Assembly: GCA_017962175.1 (NCBI GenBank)
Contig: JAGCVU010000256.1
Location: 1 to 64,000, forward strand
Direction: 5' to 3'
DNA length: 64,000 nt
Origin: Bacteroidales bacterium
GTDB lineage: Bacteria > Bacteroidota > Bacteroidia > Bacteroidales > UBA3824
Positions within the stretch are counted from its first letter, which is position 1; each line of letters starts with the position of its first letter. The translations under genes and the position numbers were made by a program. This document shows, one piece after another, positions 48,711 through 58,434 of this stretch. The notes beneath the pieces were generated by a model. That model had not been told where the DNA came from, ran no database searches, and saw nothing but the letters and a program-made list of their open reading frames with translations.

Positions 48711-51335
48711 ATGACACGATATCTTATACTAACAATTTTATTATTAATCATTTGCAATGTTTCACAAGCTCAATTGGAGACCTCAAATTGGTATTTTGGA
48801 CGAAATGCGGGCTTGGATTTTAAGACAGAGAATCCCACAATTCTTACCGACGGAGCTCTCGACAATTGGGAAGGAGTAGCCACTTTTAGCGATTCTTTGG
48901 GCAATCTTTTGTTTTATACCGATGGACAAACAATCTGGAATCGTGAGCATGATGTAATGGTTAATGGCGACGGACTTATTGGTCATCACGGTAGCACCGA
49001 AAGTGCGATTATAGTGCCTTGGCCCGAAAACGAAGGCAAATATTATGTTTTTGTGGTTGATGAAAATGGCTGTGGACCATTGAGTTATTCCATTGTAGAT
49101 ATGTCCTTAGACGAGGGTAGGGGTGCGGTTACCGATGTCAAAAATGTTATTCTCGAAGACCTTGTGGTAGAGAAGGTTACGGCAATACGACATACTAATC
49201 AAAAGGCATTTTGGATTTTGACACGTGTTACGGGTTGCGATAATGATGCAGCACATACTCCAAATGATAAAGGTAGGGCTGTGGTGGAGTATTTGTTGGA
49301 CAAAAACGGACTTTCTACGCCCCAATATTTTAATGTGGGTACTCTTGATTATAGTGTTGTAGATTTTTTTTCTCAAACTAATGCTAAACCATTTGCAGTT
49401 GGTTATATGAGGGTTTCGCCAGATGGACAATTAATAGCTTGTGCTACTTCTATAAATGTTAAGATTAGTGGAGTGGTCTGTAGTGTTTTAGATGTATATA
49501 AATTTAATCCTACAACTGGCGAGGTTGACCCTTACTTGGTATTGTACGATGAAGTAGGAGAATTATATGGTGTGGAATTTTCGAATGATGCATCAAAACT
49601 TTATTATTCTACTTATTTGTCTATTTATCAAGTTGATCTTTCTCTTCCAACGATCTTAGATATAAAACAATCTGCTATTCAAATTGGTTATTTCGATTAT
49701 GAATTGTTTGGAATGCCATTAATTCCTGATTTACAACCATTTGATTATCCTTCGATTGAAGCATATATACTTGCTATGGATCAACAAACTCCTCACGCCG
49801 GTGCCCTCCAACTAGCAATTAACGGCAAAATTTATGTTGCCCAAAACAACTGCGAGTATCTTGGTGTAATCAATAATCCACGCGAAAAAGGTACGGCATG
49901 TAATTTTGAAACTCGAGGACAGTATCTCGGTGGCAAAAAAAGTCAGATGGGTTTACCAAATTTTATTCCTACATATTTTCTACCTCCGAATTTCACTGTT
50001 GAGGATCAATGCGTTAACAAAAAAGTGAAATTCACTTGCACCGACGACCGTCAAATTGATTCTTACGAATGGGTTATTTCTGATGTGGAAGGTAACAAAA
50101 TTTACCAATCTCCAGATCGTGATTTTGAATACTCGTTTGCCAACAGCGGCACTTATCGCGTAACTCTAACAATCAAAATTGGTTCTTCAGAATCTTCGGA
50201 ATATAGATTGTTCAAGGTTTTCGACCCTCCTGTGGTTACTTTGCCCGAAGATGTTACTATTTGCAAGGGTGATGAATATGAGATTAATCCTACCATTCCC
50301 GAATATTGCGATTATGTTTGGAGCAATGGCTGCACCGATTTGATAAATACTATCAACGAATCTACAAATGTTTCGCTAACAGTAACCAACATATTTACAG
50401 GTTGTTTCAATAGCGATGATATGAATATCACTACTGTTGACCCAATGGAATTTTCGCTTGGCAACGATCGTGAGTTTTGCGAAGGCGGTAGCGTGACGGT
50501 GGATTGCGAGTTGAATTTTCAATATAAGTCGTTTGTGTGGACCGACAATTCTGCCTCGGCACTTTCTCGAGTTTTTAAACAACCGGGCAAATACACCGCA
50601 CGTCTTACAGATATGAACAATTGCATTTTTGAAAACACTATTAATATAAGGTGTAACCCTTTGCCGTTGATTGATTTTAAAACCGACGATGTTTTTTGTC
50701 GCGATTCATTCAAGATTATCGACTGTAATGTACCTGAAGCTCAATATCTTTGGTCTACTGGAGAAACCACCCGCTCAATTAAAGTGTCTAATGCCGGAGA
50801 ATATTCGGTTATTGTTACCGATGCAAAAGGCTGTGTGTCAACCGATTTGATAAGTCTTGAAGAATACACCAAACCTGAGTTGAATCTTATGTCCGACACT
50901 TTGATTTGCGACGATGTGGAGTTTTCGCTTTCGGCTAATTGGCCTGATGCCATCGACTACATTTGGCAAAACGACACTCACGGCAATGAAATTCTTGTGG
51001 AAACGCCAGGTATGTACACTCTTACAATTGTCAATCTTTGTGGCACGGCTACCGATTCGGTTGATGTGTCGTTTCGTTATTGTGGCGAGTTTGTGTTTCC
51101 AAATATCATCACACCCAATGGCGACGGTCTCAACGATTATTTCAAAATTAAGGGTTTGGAATATACATCGGGCTGGAGTATGACAATTTTTAACCGTGAG
51201 GGAAGAAAAGTATTTGAATCAAAAGATTACCGCAACAATTGGAATGCACCAGACTTGTCTGACGGAGTTTATTTTTACATTATGGAAAAAAACGGAGAAC
51301 GTTTCAAGGGCAATGTGAGTGTATTTCACAAATAA
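48711..51335 (+). CDS. T9SS type B (gliding-motility C-terminal domain) surface protein
   Basis: An 874-residue secreted protein with signal peptide (MTRYLILTILLLIICNVSQAQ in outline). Residues about 25-430 look like a beta-propeller with repeats such as LLFYTDGQTIWN and YYVFVVDENG. PKD-like and cysteine-rich Ig-like domains follow (VTICKGDEYEINP, REFCEGGSVTVDC, SDTLICDDVEFSL), each with paired Cys. The last 90 residues, starting VFPNIITPNGDGLNDYF, are the CHU_C type B sorting domain. Secreted by the type IX system and possibly a surface adhesin or hydrolase. It is a single-gene unit, three bases from the convergent DciA gene. Confidence 0.92.
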   Translation: MTRYLILTILLLIICNVSQAQLETSNWYFGRNAGLDFKTENPTILTDGALDNWEGVATFSDSLGNLLFYTDGQTIWNREHDVMVNGDGLIGHHGSTESAIIVPWPENEGKYYVFVVDENGCGPLSYSIVDMSLDEGRGAVTDVKNVILEDLVVEKVTAIRHTNQKAFWILTRVTGCDNDAAHTPNDKGRAVVEYLLDKNGLSTPQYFNVGTLDYSVVDFFSQTNAKPFAVGYMRVSPDGQLIACATSINVKISGVVCSVLDVYKFNPTTGEVDPYLVLYDEVGELYGVEFSNDASKLYYSTYLSIYQVDLSLPTILDIKQSAIQIGYFDYELFGMPLIPDLQPFDYPSIEAYILAMDQQTPHAGALQLAINGKIYVAQNNCEYLGVINNPREKGTACNFETRGQYLGGKKSQMGLPNFIPTYFLPPNFTVEDQCVNKKVKFTCTDDRQIDSYEWVISDVEGNKIYQSPDRDFEYSFANSGTYRVTLTIKIGSSESSEYRLFKVFDPPVVTLPEDVTICKGDEYEINPTIPEYCDYVWSNGCTDLINTINESTNVSLTVTNIFTGCFNSDDMNITTVDPMEFSLGNDREFCEGGSVTVDCELNFQYKSFVWTDNSASALSRVFKQPGKYTARLTDMNNCIFENTINIRCNPLPLIDFKTDDVFCRDSFKIIDCNVPEAQYLWSTGETTRSIKVSNAGEYSVIVTDAKGCVSTDLISLEEYTKPELNLMSDTLICDDVEFSLSANWPDAIDYIWQNDTHGNEILVETPGMYTLTIVNLCGTATDSVDVSFRYCGEFVFPNIITPNGDGLNDYFKIKGLEYTSGWSMTIFNREGRKVFESKDYRNNWNAPDLSDGVYFYIMEKNGERFKGNVSVFHK

Positions 51336-51338
51336 AGG

Positions 51339-51629
51339 CTATTTTACATTAATGACCTTTACAATAGCTTGTCCGGCGGCTTCGTTCATTTTGCGGATTA
51401 TCTCGGTTCGACGTGCCATTATCTCGTTTCTAATTAGCGGCGACTTGAATTTAACCGTTAGCACACCTTGACGAAGGTCGATATCAACGGTGTCGCGCGA
51501 TATTACACGACCCACCACTTCGTCCCATTTTTGCATAGCTCGTATCTCGCTTATGCGGGCTTCTGCACCTATGGCTCGGAGGTACTGCCTAATAACGTTT
51601 GAAAGCGGTTCTGCATCTTTTCTGTCCAT
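51339..51629 (-). CDS. dciA: DciA-like protein (DUF721)
   Basis: A 96-residue protein of the DUF721 family. WDEVVGRVISRDTVDIDLRQGVLTVKFKSPLIRNEI shows the usual KH-like strand order (outlined). DciA proteins load or activate the replicative helicase DnaB in bacteria without DnaC. Short forms such as this one, without the disordered tail of Mycobacterium, are common in this phylum. The gene follows the divergent PP2C-like gene on the same strand with a 12-base gap. Confidence 0.88.
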   Translation of the reverse strand: MDRKDAEPLSNVIRQYLRAIGAEARISEIRAMQKWDEVVGRVISRDTVDIDLRQGVLTVKFKSPLIRNEIMARRTEIIRKMNEAAGQAIVKVINVK

Positions 51630-51641
51630 ATTGTCAGTGTT

Positions 51642-52727
51642 TTAGTCGTCAACATCCATATCAATATCTTCCTCAAATTCGGGTGCGGGTTTGAATACTG
51701 CCTTCACTTTGAGGGCGAGACCAATTATGAGAATATCGTTTGCACGAGTGTCGTTGCCACGCCAACGGTCAAACTCATCTTTAAAATTGTGCATCTGTTC
51801 GGTCATTGGTTCCGATGAGTGTTTCATCAGCATTTGACGGAAATAAATGTCGCCAAAACGGTTGCCTGTTCGTCCGCCTCGCTGATTAACGAATCCGTCG
51901 GTTTTGATATACACACGGTCGTCTTTTTCAAGTTCGATGGTTTCGGTAGTGTAGTTTTTGCGACGTCCAAACGAAACTGCAAAGTTCATCTTGTCGCCAC
52001 GAAATTCGTGCACATCAACCTCTCTTCGGTTAGTTCCCGGATACGACTTACGAAGCAAACACATACTGCCGTAAGCTCCTGCATATGAGAGAGTACGTTC
52101 TTTTTGGTTGATAATGCAGACGGTAAAGTTTACCGGTATATCTTCGTCGCGGCGGTATGCTGAATTATTTTCGGCAAGGTGAGCGTATTTGCCTCTCAGA
52201 TGGTCGAGAATGTGACCTGCTGTGGTGTTGGCTAAGTCGGTTCGTTCCAATATTTCGCTGAGGAATACAATATTTAAAATGCCTTTGATCAATCCGTTAA
52301 CACCGGTAACGCCACAGTTGCCGCAAGCTGCCATTACAAAATCACCCTGAGCTGCAAATTTGTAAAAATCGCCACCAGCGGTTTCGTTTGGTACATCAAG
52401 CACAAAATAGTCGGGGAAAAGTGATTTGATAAATCCACGACTTGTAAACATAATTCTCTGTACAGCAAGCAGATTTTTGAGCATTTCTACATGCTTCATT
52501 TTTTGACCTTCGGCAATATTTTTAAGTTCGCCGATATATTTTTCTGCTCTGGCGAGTTGATTTTTTTCGTTGTCGATATTGTCGCTGAGAATCTTGATAT
52601 CTTTTTCAGAATCGTTTAACTTATTCTGCCATTGTGTGTTAATAGTATCTATCTTGCGTCGTTGGATTACAATCCATACTATTGATGCCGCAAGCAAAAC
52701 CGAAAGCAATATTATTATATATATCAT
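51642..52727 (-). CDS. Degenerate SpoIIE/PP2C-like membrane protein
   Basis: A 361-residue protein. One N-terminal membrane segment (MIYIIILLSVLLAASIVWIVI in outline) and a coiled coil (about 30-80) lead into a PP2C-like domain (about 100-335). It keeps AGGDFY with Asp120 and VYIKTDGFVNQRG, and ends RANDILIIGL. But the second metal block, D-C-T-G-H-G-V-P-G in its neighbours, reads N137-C-G-V-T-G-V-N-G, so one metal ligand is lost. It may be a pseudo-phosphatase that holds SiaC without acting on it. The -7 box TATTTTTG is at 52785-52792 and a CCACTA/TAGTGG palindrome at 52752-52765 lies in its leader. Confidence 0.8.
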   Translation of the reverse strand: MIYIIILLSVLLAASIVWIVIQRRKIDTINTQWQNKLNDSEKDIKILSDNIDNEKNQLARAEKYIGELKNIAEGQKMKHVEMLKNLLAVQRIMFTSRGFIKSLFPDYFVLDVPNETAGGDFYKFAAQGDFVMAACGNCGVTGVNGLIKGILNIVFLSEILERTDLANTTAGHILDHLRGKYAHLAENNSAYRRDEDIPVNFTVCIINQKERTLSYAGAYGSMCLLRKSYPGTNRREVDVHEFRGDKMNFAVSFGRRKNYTTETIELEKDDRVYIKTDGFVNQRGGRTGNRFGDIYFRQMLMKHSSEPMTEQMHNFKDEFDRWRGNDTRANDILIIGLALKVKAVFKPAPEFEEDIDMDVDD

Positions 52728-53029
52728 TATATCAATTGTTTACATTTGTTGCCACTAAATAGTGGTTTTCTTTATTAAGCGCTGCAAAAATAACAAAAAA
52801 AATCTAATCTGTGCATTTTTTTGTTAAGCATTGATTATCAATCAACAACAAAATATTAATACAAAAAAAATGTGATTTTTGTAAAAAAAAAGATAAATCG
52901 TTATGTTATTTGTAAAAAAAGGCTTAACTTTCGGCACTAATTGACGTACTTATAAATTGGTAATAAAGCTCCATTTTTTGGTATGGATATTGTTTTTTAA
53001 AGAATAAATGCACCATAGGAATAGATAAC
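52728..53029. other. Divergent spacer before the SiaA-like operon
   Basis: A 302-base AT-rich gap between two divergent PP2C genes. It holds the minus-strand -7 box at 52785-52792, the 6-bp-arm palindrome CCACTA/TAGTGG at 52752-52765, and long A and T runs. No clear plus-strand TAnnTTTG box was found near 53000. No reading frame of note. Confidence 0.6.
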
Positions 53030-55417
53030 ATGATTGGCAACAAAAATTTGAATATTATATATAAGGTGTTAGTCAAAAGTTTTTTGATACTTTTGACATT
53101 GTCGCTATCGTTGTCGACTTTTGGTCAGACCAACAGCAACATGGCGATAATGAATGCCCGTACAGTTGTATTGTGCGCCAAACATATCCAATGGAAAAAT
53201 TTTAAACGTCCCAACGAACTTTCAATCACCGTAGTAGGCAAAGTATCTGAAGAATTTACTGCTCTCACAGCCAACACCGAAGGACAAAAGATTGCCGGTG
53301 TGCCTATTCGTGTTTATCGCAAAAACGTTAACGAATTGGTTCCCACCGATATTATATTTGTTAGCAAAGCATATTTCGACGATTTTGATAAAATTAGCGA
53401 ATTTGCAAAGAGCAATAAATGTCTTGTTTTTGCCGGCAAAGCTCCTAATACCAAGTTTGTAGCTATCAATGTGAAACTTGAATCAGGCAACGGTGGAAGT
53501 GTTTATGATGTCAATCCTCGAAATTTCAACGAAGATGCTGCTCCTACCGATTCTCTATGGATTCTCAGCGGTAGCAAGGATGACTTGAAACGTCGTTACA
53601 AAGTAAACTCTGACGAACTTCAGGAAAAGGAGAAACGTCTTCAAGAGCTTGAAAAAAGCCTCAACGAACAGGAAAAAGCGTTGCTGGCTCAGAAAGAGAA
53701 AAACCAGTTGGTAAAACAGCAAAACGATCGCATCGAACGTCAATTAAATCAAACACTTCAGCAGACAGAGCTTCAGAAAAATAAAGCATCTACGCTTATG
53801 GCAGATGTTCGTCAAAAAGAACGTCAGATTGTGCTCACTGCTGCCGAGATTGAAAGTTCAATGCGCGAGATAGAGTTAAAACAGCGTGAAATTGACTCCT
53901 CAAACCTTGAACTAAAAGAAAAGAACTTGAGTTTGCAGCAAAAAGAGGCGGATATCAAAGAGCAGATCGACAAAATCAAAGTACAAGATTCGCTTATCGA
54001 CACTCAAAAACGTAACCGTTTCTACTTAACCATATTCATTGTGGTGGTTGTGATACTCCTTGTTATTATTATAAAGAGTTTGATCAATAGTAAACGCACC
54101 AACGCTGCGCTCAAGGTTAAAAACACTGAGCTTAACAAGCAGAAAGACGAAATTAATCAGCAGGCTGTTCAGCTTGAGGAGGTTAACAAAGAACTTGAAA
54201 AACTCTCAATTGTGGCTGGTAAAACCCAGAACGCCATTGTTATTATGGATCGCAACGGTTATTTTGAATGGGTAAATGCCGGATTTACACGTATTTATGG
54301 ATACACACTTCAGCTTTTGCGCAACGAACGCGACGAAAATATTGTAAACGTTTCGCAAAACAAGAGTATACGAAACATTCTCTTCAAATGTGTAAGCAAC
54401 AAGCAGACAATCATTTTTGAATCTGATAGTGTTACACGTAGCGGCAAAACCATAAGCAGTCAAACCACGCTTACACCTATTCTTAACGAAAACAAAGAGG
54501 TAAGCAAACTTGTGGCTATATATACCGATATCAGCAAGTTGAAAGAACAGGAGATTGCCATTCGCAATCAGAACGAAGAGCTTGTTCAGCAGAACAACAC
54601 TTTGGAAGAACAGAAAAACCAAATCGAAGAACAGAATCGTCATATCAAATCAAGTATTAACTACGCTCAAACTATTCAAAACACGATTTTACCCGAAAAG
54701 GCACAAATCGACAAATACTTCGACAATTTTATATTGTTTAGTCCCAAGGATATAGTTTCGGGCGACTTCTATTGGTTTGCCGATGTTGACGACAAAGGTC
54801 ATAAATACCAATTTATTGGCGATTTCGACTGTACAGGTCACGGTGTGCCGGGCGCATTTATGAGTCTTATTGGCAACCGTCTGCTCAACGAGATTGTAAA
54901 TGTGAAAAAAATGTATTCGCCCCGCGATATTATGGAAAACCTCAACCTTGGTGTTATCAAAGCCTTGAAACAAGAGCAAAGCACCAACAATGACGGTATG
55001 GACACTTGTTTGTGCCGCATTGAGAACAAAGGCGGTGGAGAATATTCGGTAGTATTCTGCGGTGCTAAACGTCCGCTTTACTATATTACTCCCAACGACA
55101 CAGAGGTTCAGCAGCTCAAAGGCGACCGTAAATCTATTGGTGGTGTTCGCTCAAAACGAAACACAGCCGAGTTTACCGATCAAGAACTAACTTTGAAAAG
55201 CGGCGACATACTTTATCTTACTAGTGACGGTATTATCGACCAGAACGACAGCGAGCGTAAGCGTTTCGGTTCAGAACGTTTTCTCGAACTGCTTTTGTCG
55301 CTTCGCAATGTGCCAATGGATTCGCAAGGAAGTTTGATTCGCAAGAGTCTCGACGATTATAAAAAAGACGAAGAACAACGAGATGATATTTCGGTTATCG
55401 GAATAAAATTTAAATAG
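53030..55417 (+). CDS. SiaA-like phosphatase: YfiR-coil-TM-PAS-PP2C
   Basis: A 795-residue membrane protein. A signal or first membrane segment (about 13-33) precedes a YfiR-like periplasmic domain (about 38-160), a long coiled coil (about 190-325), a transmembrane segment (about 331-352), a PAS domain (about 396-510) and a second coil. The SpoIIE PP2C domain (about 560-795) has VSGDFYWF (Asp578), DCTGHGVPGAFMS (Asp600), LTSDGIIDQ and QRDDISVIG, all metal ligands intact. It should dephosphorylate a SiaC-type protein in answer to periplasmic and PAS signals. It is first of an operon with a paralogue and SiaB. Confidence 0.9.
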   Translation: MIGNKNLNIIYKVLVKSFLILLTLSLSLSTFGQTNSNMAIMNARTVVLCAKHIQWKNFKRPNELSITVVGKVSEEFTALTANTEGQKIAGVPIRVYRKNVNELVPTDIIFVSKAYFDDFDKISEFAKSNKCLVFAGKAPNTKFVAINVKLESGNGGSVYDVNPRNFNEDAAPTDSLWILSGSKDDLKRRYKVNSDELQEKEKRLQELEKSLNEQEKALLAQKEKNQLVKQQNDRIERQLNQTLQQTELQKNKASTLMADVRQKERQIVLTAAEIESSMREIELKQREIDSSNLELKEKNLSLQQKEADIKEQIDKIKVQDSLIDTQKRNRFYLTIFIVVVVILLVIIIKSLINSKRTNAALKVKNTELNKQKDEINQQAVQLEEVNKELEKLSIVAGKTQNAIVIMDRNGYFEWVNAGFTRIYGYTLQLLRNERDENIVNVSQNKSIRNILFKCVSNKQTIIFESDSVTRSGKTISSQTTLTPILNENKEVSKLVAIYTDISKLKEQEIAIRNQNEELVQQNNTLEEQKNQIEEQNRHIKSSINYAQTIQNTILPEKAQIDKYFDNFILFSPKDIVSGDFYWFADVDDKGHKYQFIGDFDCTGHGVPGAFMSLIGNRLLNEIVNVKKMYSPRDIMENLNLGVIKALKQEQSTNNDGMDTCLCRIENKGGGEYSVVFCGAKRPLYYITPNDTEVQQLKGDRKSIGGVRSKRNTAEFTDQELTLKSGDILYLTSDGIIDQNDSERKRFGSERFLELLLSLRNVPMDSQGSLIRKSLDDYKKDEEQRDDISVIGIKFK

Positions 55418-55422
55418 AGAGA

Positions 55423-57837
55423 ATGTTATCGAAGATTAACATATTGTCAAATTTAATATTTCGCCGGTTAGTTTTGGCGCTGGCGTTGGTATTATGCACT
55501 GCGATGGTGTCTGCGCAGCAGAAATCTACGCTTCCGCGCGAACATATCAATGTGTTCTGGATAATGAACTTTGCCAAATACGTTGAATGGCCCAACGATA
55601 CAGTAGAAGATTTTACCGTAGGTGTGTTTGGATATTCTACTCCCGAATATCATCGTTTGAAAGCTATGCAGGCAAACGGAGCCACCATCAACGGACGTAA
55701 GTTTAAAACTGTAAAATTTGCCAATGTATCTAAAATTGAATATTCGCACATTTTGTTTGTCAACAAAGTGGATTCTCAATATCTTCACGAGATAAACGAC
55801 AAAATCAAAGGCAAAAAAACACTGCTGATTACAGATAGTTGTTCGTCGAGCCAGTCGGATCTATTTATGGTAAACCTTGTGCTTCAAAGCCGTTCAAACC
55901 AGTTTCAGATCAACTTAAATAAAGCTACTGACGCAGGCTTGATTATAAACGAAAGGGCTATAGTAGAAGGAGGTTCGCGTGTGGATGTGGAAAACATTAA
56001 CCGTGATATGGAAAACAAACTGCTCGTTAAAGAGAAAGAACTTCAAGAAAAAGAATGGGAACTTGACCAGAAAAAGGAAGAGATTTACCAGATGTCGATG
56101 AACAACGACTTTCAAGAGGAAGAAAACTCCCGAAAAGAGCAACAAATTGAAGTACTCAAGGATGAAATTGCCATTCAAGAGCGTATAGCTGATAGTCTTA
56201 TGCGTGCTGCCGGAAAACTCCAAAACAAGCTTGCCCGTGATAAATCGGCTCTTGAAGAACAGTTGGCAGAACGCGAAAAGAAAGAGCAAACTCACCAACA
56301 ATCTATACTCGAGCTCAACGATGTGCAAGACAAGGTGCGTCAGCGTGAGATAAGCATCGAAGATCAGAAAAAAATTCTTGAAAATCGTACGGAGCAATTC
56401 AAACAGAATCAGAAAGAGATCAACCTTATTACTATAGGTATTCTTATATTCTTGGTGCTCGCGATAATTGTGTTCATCAACAACTCTATCAATAAGAAAC
56501 GCAACCGCGAACTTATTGCAGTTAACGACCGTATCGACACTCAGAAAGAGCACATCCGCGCACAGAGCGACCAGTTGAAACTTATCAACAAGGAGCTTGA
56601 GAAACTTTCGATTGTTGCAAGCCAAACCGACAACGGTGTAGTTATTATGGATAATGAAGGTAATGTGGAATGGGTTAATCACGGTTTTGAACATCTTACC
56701 AAGATGTCAATTGATGACCTTAAACACAACAAAATCACCACATTTACATCGCTTTATAGTTCTAATAGCAATATTTCGGAAATTAAAGACAAGTGTTTGA
56801 GCCATTGCGAACCGGTGATTTTTGAATGTCCGTTTCATACTGCCGACGGCAAAGATATTTGGTTGCAAAGTACTTTAACACCTATTTTGAACGAGAACAA
56901 CCAGATAACTCGTCTTGTTACTATCGACACCGACATTTCGAAAATCAAAGAGCAGGAACAATCAATTCTTGCTCAGGGTAAGACTCTTTCACGTCAGCGC
57001 GACGAGTTGGCACAACAGAAGGAGTTCATCTCTGAACAGTTAGACAACATTAATACTAGTATCAAATACGCTAAAACCATTCAGGATACTGTAATGCCTT
57101 TGGATGTGAACCTTTCTAAATATTTCAAATATTTTGGAATATTCCTTCCGTTGCAAACCATTAGCGGCGACTTTTACTGGTTTACCCGTGTGCCCGACAA
57201 CGATCACTTAACATTTACAGCGGCAGTAGACTGTACAGGTCACGGCGTTCCCGGAGCATTTATGAGTGTGATAGGTGCTCGTCTGCTTTCTGAAATCATT
57301 GTGGAACATCACATTTATGATCCTAAAGACATTCTTACACAACTCAATCTCAACCTTGTAAAAGCGTTGAAGCAGGATGTTGGTGACGAAACTTCAGAAA
57401 TCAACAACGACAGTATGGAAATTTGTCTCTGCTGTTTTGACCGCAAGTCGGAAACCGATTATGAGCTCACATTCTCTGGAGCTCGTCGTCCGCTTTATGT
57501 TTATCGTCACGATACTCAAGAATTTATCACATTACACGGCGATAAGAAGACTATCGGTGGTATGAAATCGAAACGAAACACCGGCACTGATTTTACCGAC
57601 CAGACTCTTATGCTCAAAACCGATGATATTGTTTATCACACAACCGACGGTTTTGTAGATCAATACGATGCCGAAATGAAAAAATACGGCAGCGAACGTT
57701 TTATCACATTATTGAAAACACATGCACATCGCGATTTAGCTATACAAAAAGAACTGATACTCAGTGAATTTGAAAGGCAGATTCAAAACTCGTCGCAGAC
57801 CGACGACATAACAGTTTTCGCGGTTAAATTGATATAA
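55423..57837 (+). CDS. Second SiaA-like phosphatase: YfiR-coil-TM-PAS-PP2C
   Basis: An 804-residue paralogue of the previous gene, starting five bases after it. A signal peptide (about 1-32) precedes a better-preserved YfiR/DUF4154 domain (FWIMNFAKYVEWP, FTVGVFGYS, about 40-175). A coiled coil, a transmembrane segment (about 336-357), a PAS domain (about 400-515) and the PP2C domain (about 570-804) follow, with ISGDFYWF, DCTGHGVPGAFMS, HTTDGFVDQ and QTDDITVFA. All four metal blocks are kept. Two tandem phosphatases with different sensor parts suggest that two signals act on the same target. It precedes siaB by 27 bases. Confidence 0.92.
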   Translation: MLSKINILSNLIFRRLVLALALVLCTAMVSAQQKSTLPREHINVFWIMNFAKYVEWPNDTVEDFTVGVFGYSTPEYHRLKAMQANGATINGRKFKTVKFANVSKIEYSHILFVNKVDSQYLHEINDKIKGKKTLLITDSCSSSQSDLFMVNLVLQSRSNQFQINLNKATDAGLIINERAIVEGGSRVDVENINRDMENKLLVKEKELQEKEWELDQKKEEIYQMSMNNDFQEEENSRKEQQIEVLKDEIAIQERIADSLMRAAGKLQNKLARDKSALEEQLAEREKKEQTHQQSILELNDVQDKVRQREISIEDQKKILENRTEQFKQNQKEINLITIGILIFLVLAIIVFINNSINKKRNRELIAVNDRIDTQKEHIRAQSDQLKLINKELEKLSIVASQTDNGVVIMDNEGNVEWVNHGFEHLTKMSIDDLKHNKITTFTSLYSSNSNISEIKDKCLSHCEPVIFECPFHTADGKDIWLQSTLTPILNENNQITRLVTIDTDISKIKEQEQSILAQGKTLSRQRDELAQQKEFISEQLDNINTSIKYAKTIQDTVMPLDVNLSKYFKYFGIFLPLQTISGDFYWFTRVPDNDHLTFTAAVDCTGHGVPGAFMSVIGARLLSEIIVEHHIYDPKDILTQLNLNLVKALKQDVGDETSEINNDSMEICLCCFDRKSETDYELTFSGARRPLYVYRHDTQEFITLHGDKKTIGGMKSKRNTGTDFTDQTLMLKTDDIVYHTTDGFVDQYDAEMKKYGSERFITLLKTHAHRDLAIQKELILSEFERQIQNSSQTDDITVFAVKLI

Positions 57838-57864
57838 ATTATTAAGACACTCAAATAAAACATC

Positions 57865-58398
57865 ATGGCAGTAAACAGCAGGGAGATATTCAACACGATG
57901 CTCGACAATGACATAGTCATTTCGTATATTGGACCTTTCGACGGACAAATTCTGTCGTTATTGGCTTCAAATATTGAAGATTCCCTTTGGGACGACCAGC
58001 ACAGGGGAAAAATATTCTTCAAGATTTTTATCGAACTGAGCCAGAATATTTATCTCTATTCCAAAGAGAAAGGCAACGGAATTGACAAATCGGCAGGTGT
58101 AGGTCTTATGCTCATCAAAGAGTACGACAACCATTTCTCGTTTATCACCGGCAATTTGGTCGGCAAAAAAGATTACGAGTTGCTGTCGGACAAATGCAAG
58201 AAGATTTCTGAAAAAAATAAAGAAGAACTTCGTGAGTTTAAGCGTTTTATGCGCGGGCAGCCAAGAACTGAGTTTGGTGGCGGAAATATCGGACTCATTC
58301 AAGTGTCGATTTTAAGTGGCTATCCAATTGAATATAAATTTGTAAAAGTAGACGACGACAATTATTTCTACATCTTGTGTGTAAGAATCGATAAATAA
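57865..58398 (+). CDS. siaB: SiaB-type protein kinase
   Basis: A 177-residue soluble protein of the SiaB family (DUF6272). The N-box of the GHKL-type ATP site is E57-L-S-Q-N61 (FFKIFIELSQN); the glycine loop is TEFGGGNIGLIQVSI near residue 135. In Pseudomonas SiaB phosphorylates SiaC, opposing the SiaA phosphatase. The gene closes the operon of the two phosphatases and is ended by the terminator at 58409-58434. Its substrate is probably the SiaC encoded at 63281. Confidence 0.88.
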   Translation: MAVNSREIFNTMLDNDIVISYIGPFDGQILSLLASNIEDSLWDDQHRGKIFFKIFIELSQNIYLYSKEKGNGIDKSAGVGLMLIKEYDNHFSFITGNLVGKKDYELLSDKCKKISEKNKEELREFKRFMRGQPRTEFGGGNIGLIQVSILSGYPIEYKFVKVDDDNYFYILCVRIDK

Positions 58399-58408
58399 AT
58401 GATTTAAG

Positions 58409-58434
58409 GGGCGCTTAAAACAGCGCCCTTTTTT
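58409..58434 (+). terminator. Terminator of the SiaA-SiaB operon
   Basis: GGGCGCT / AGCGCCC arms with a 6-base loop, then six T. It overlaps the stop of the convergent ABC-F gene. Confidence 0.85.

Noticed and set aside
55915-56694. 259-codon minus-strand frame inside the second phosphatase gene
   Set aside because: It is antisense to the coiled coil; Phe/Leu richness comes from complementing Glu/Lys codons.
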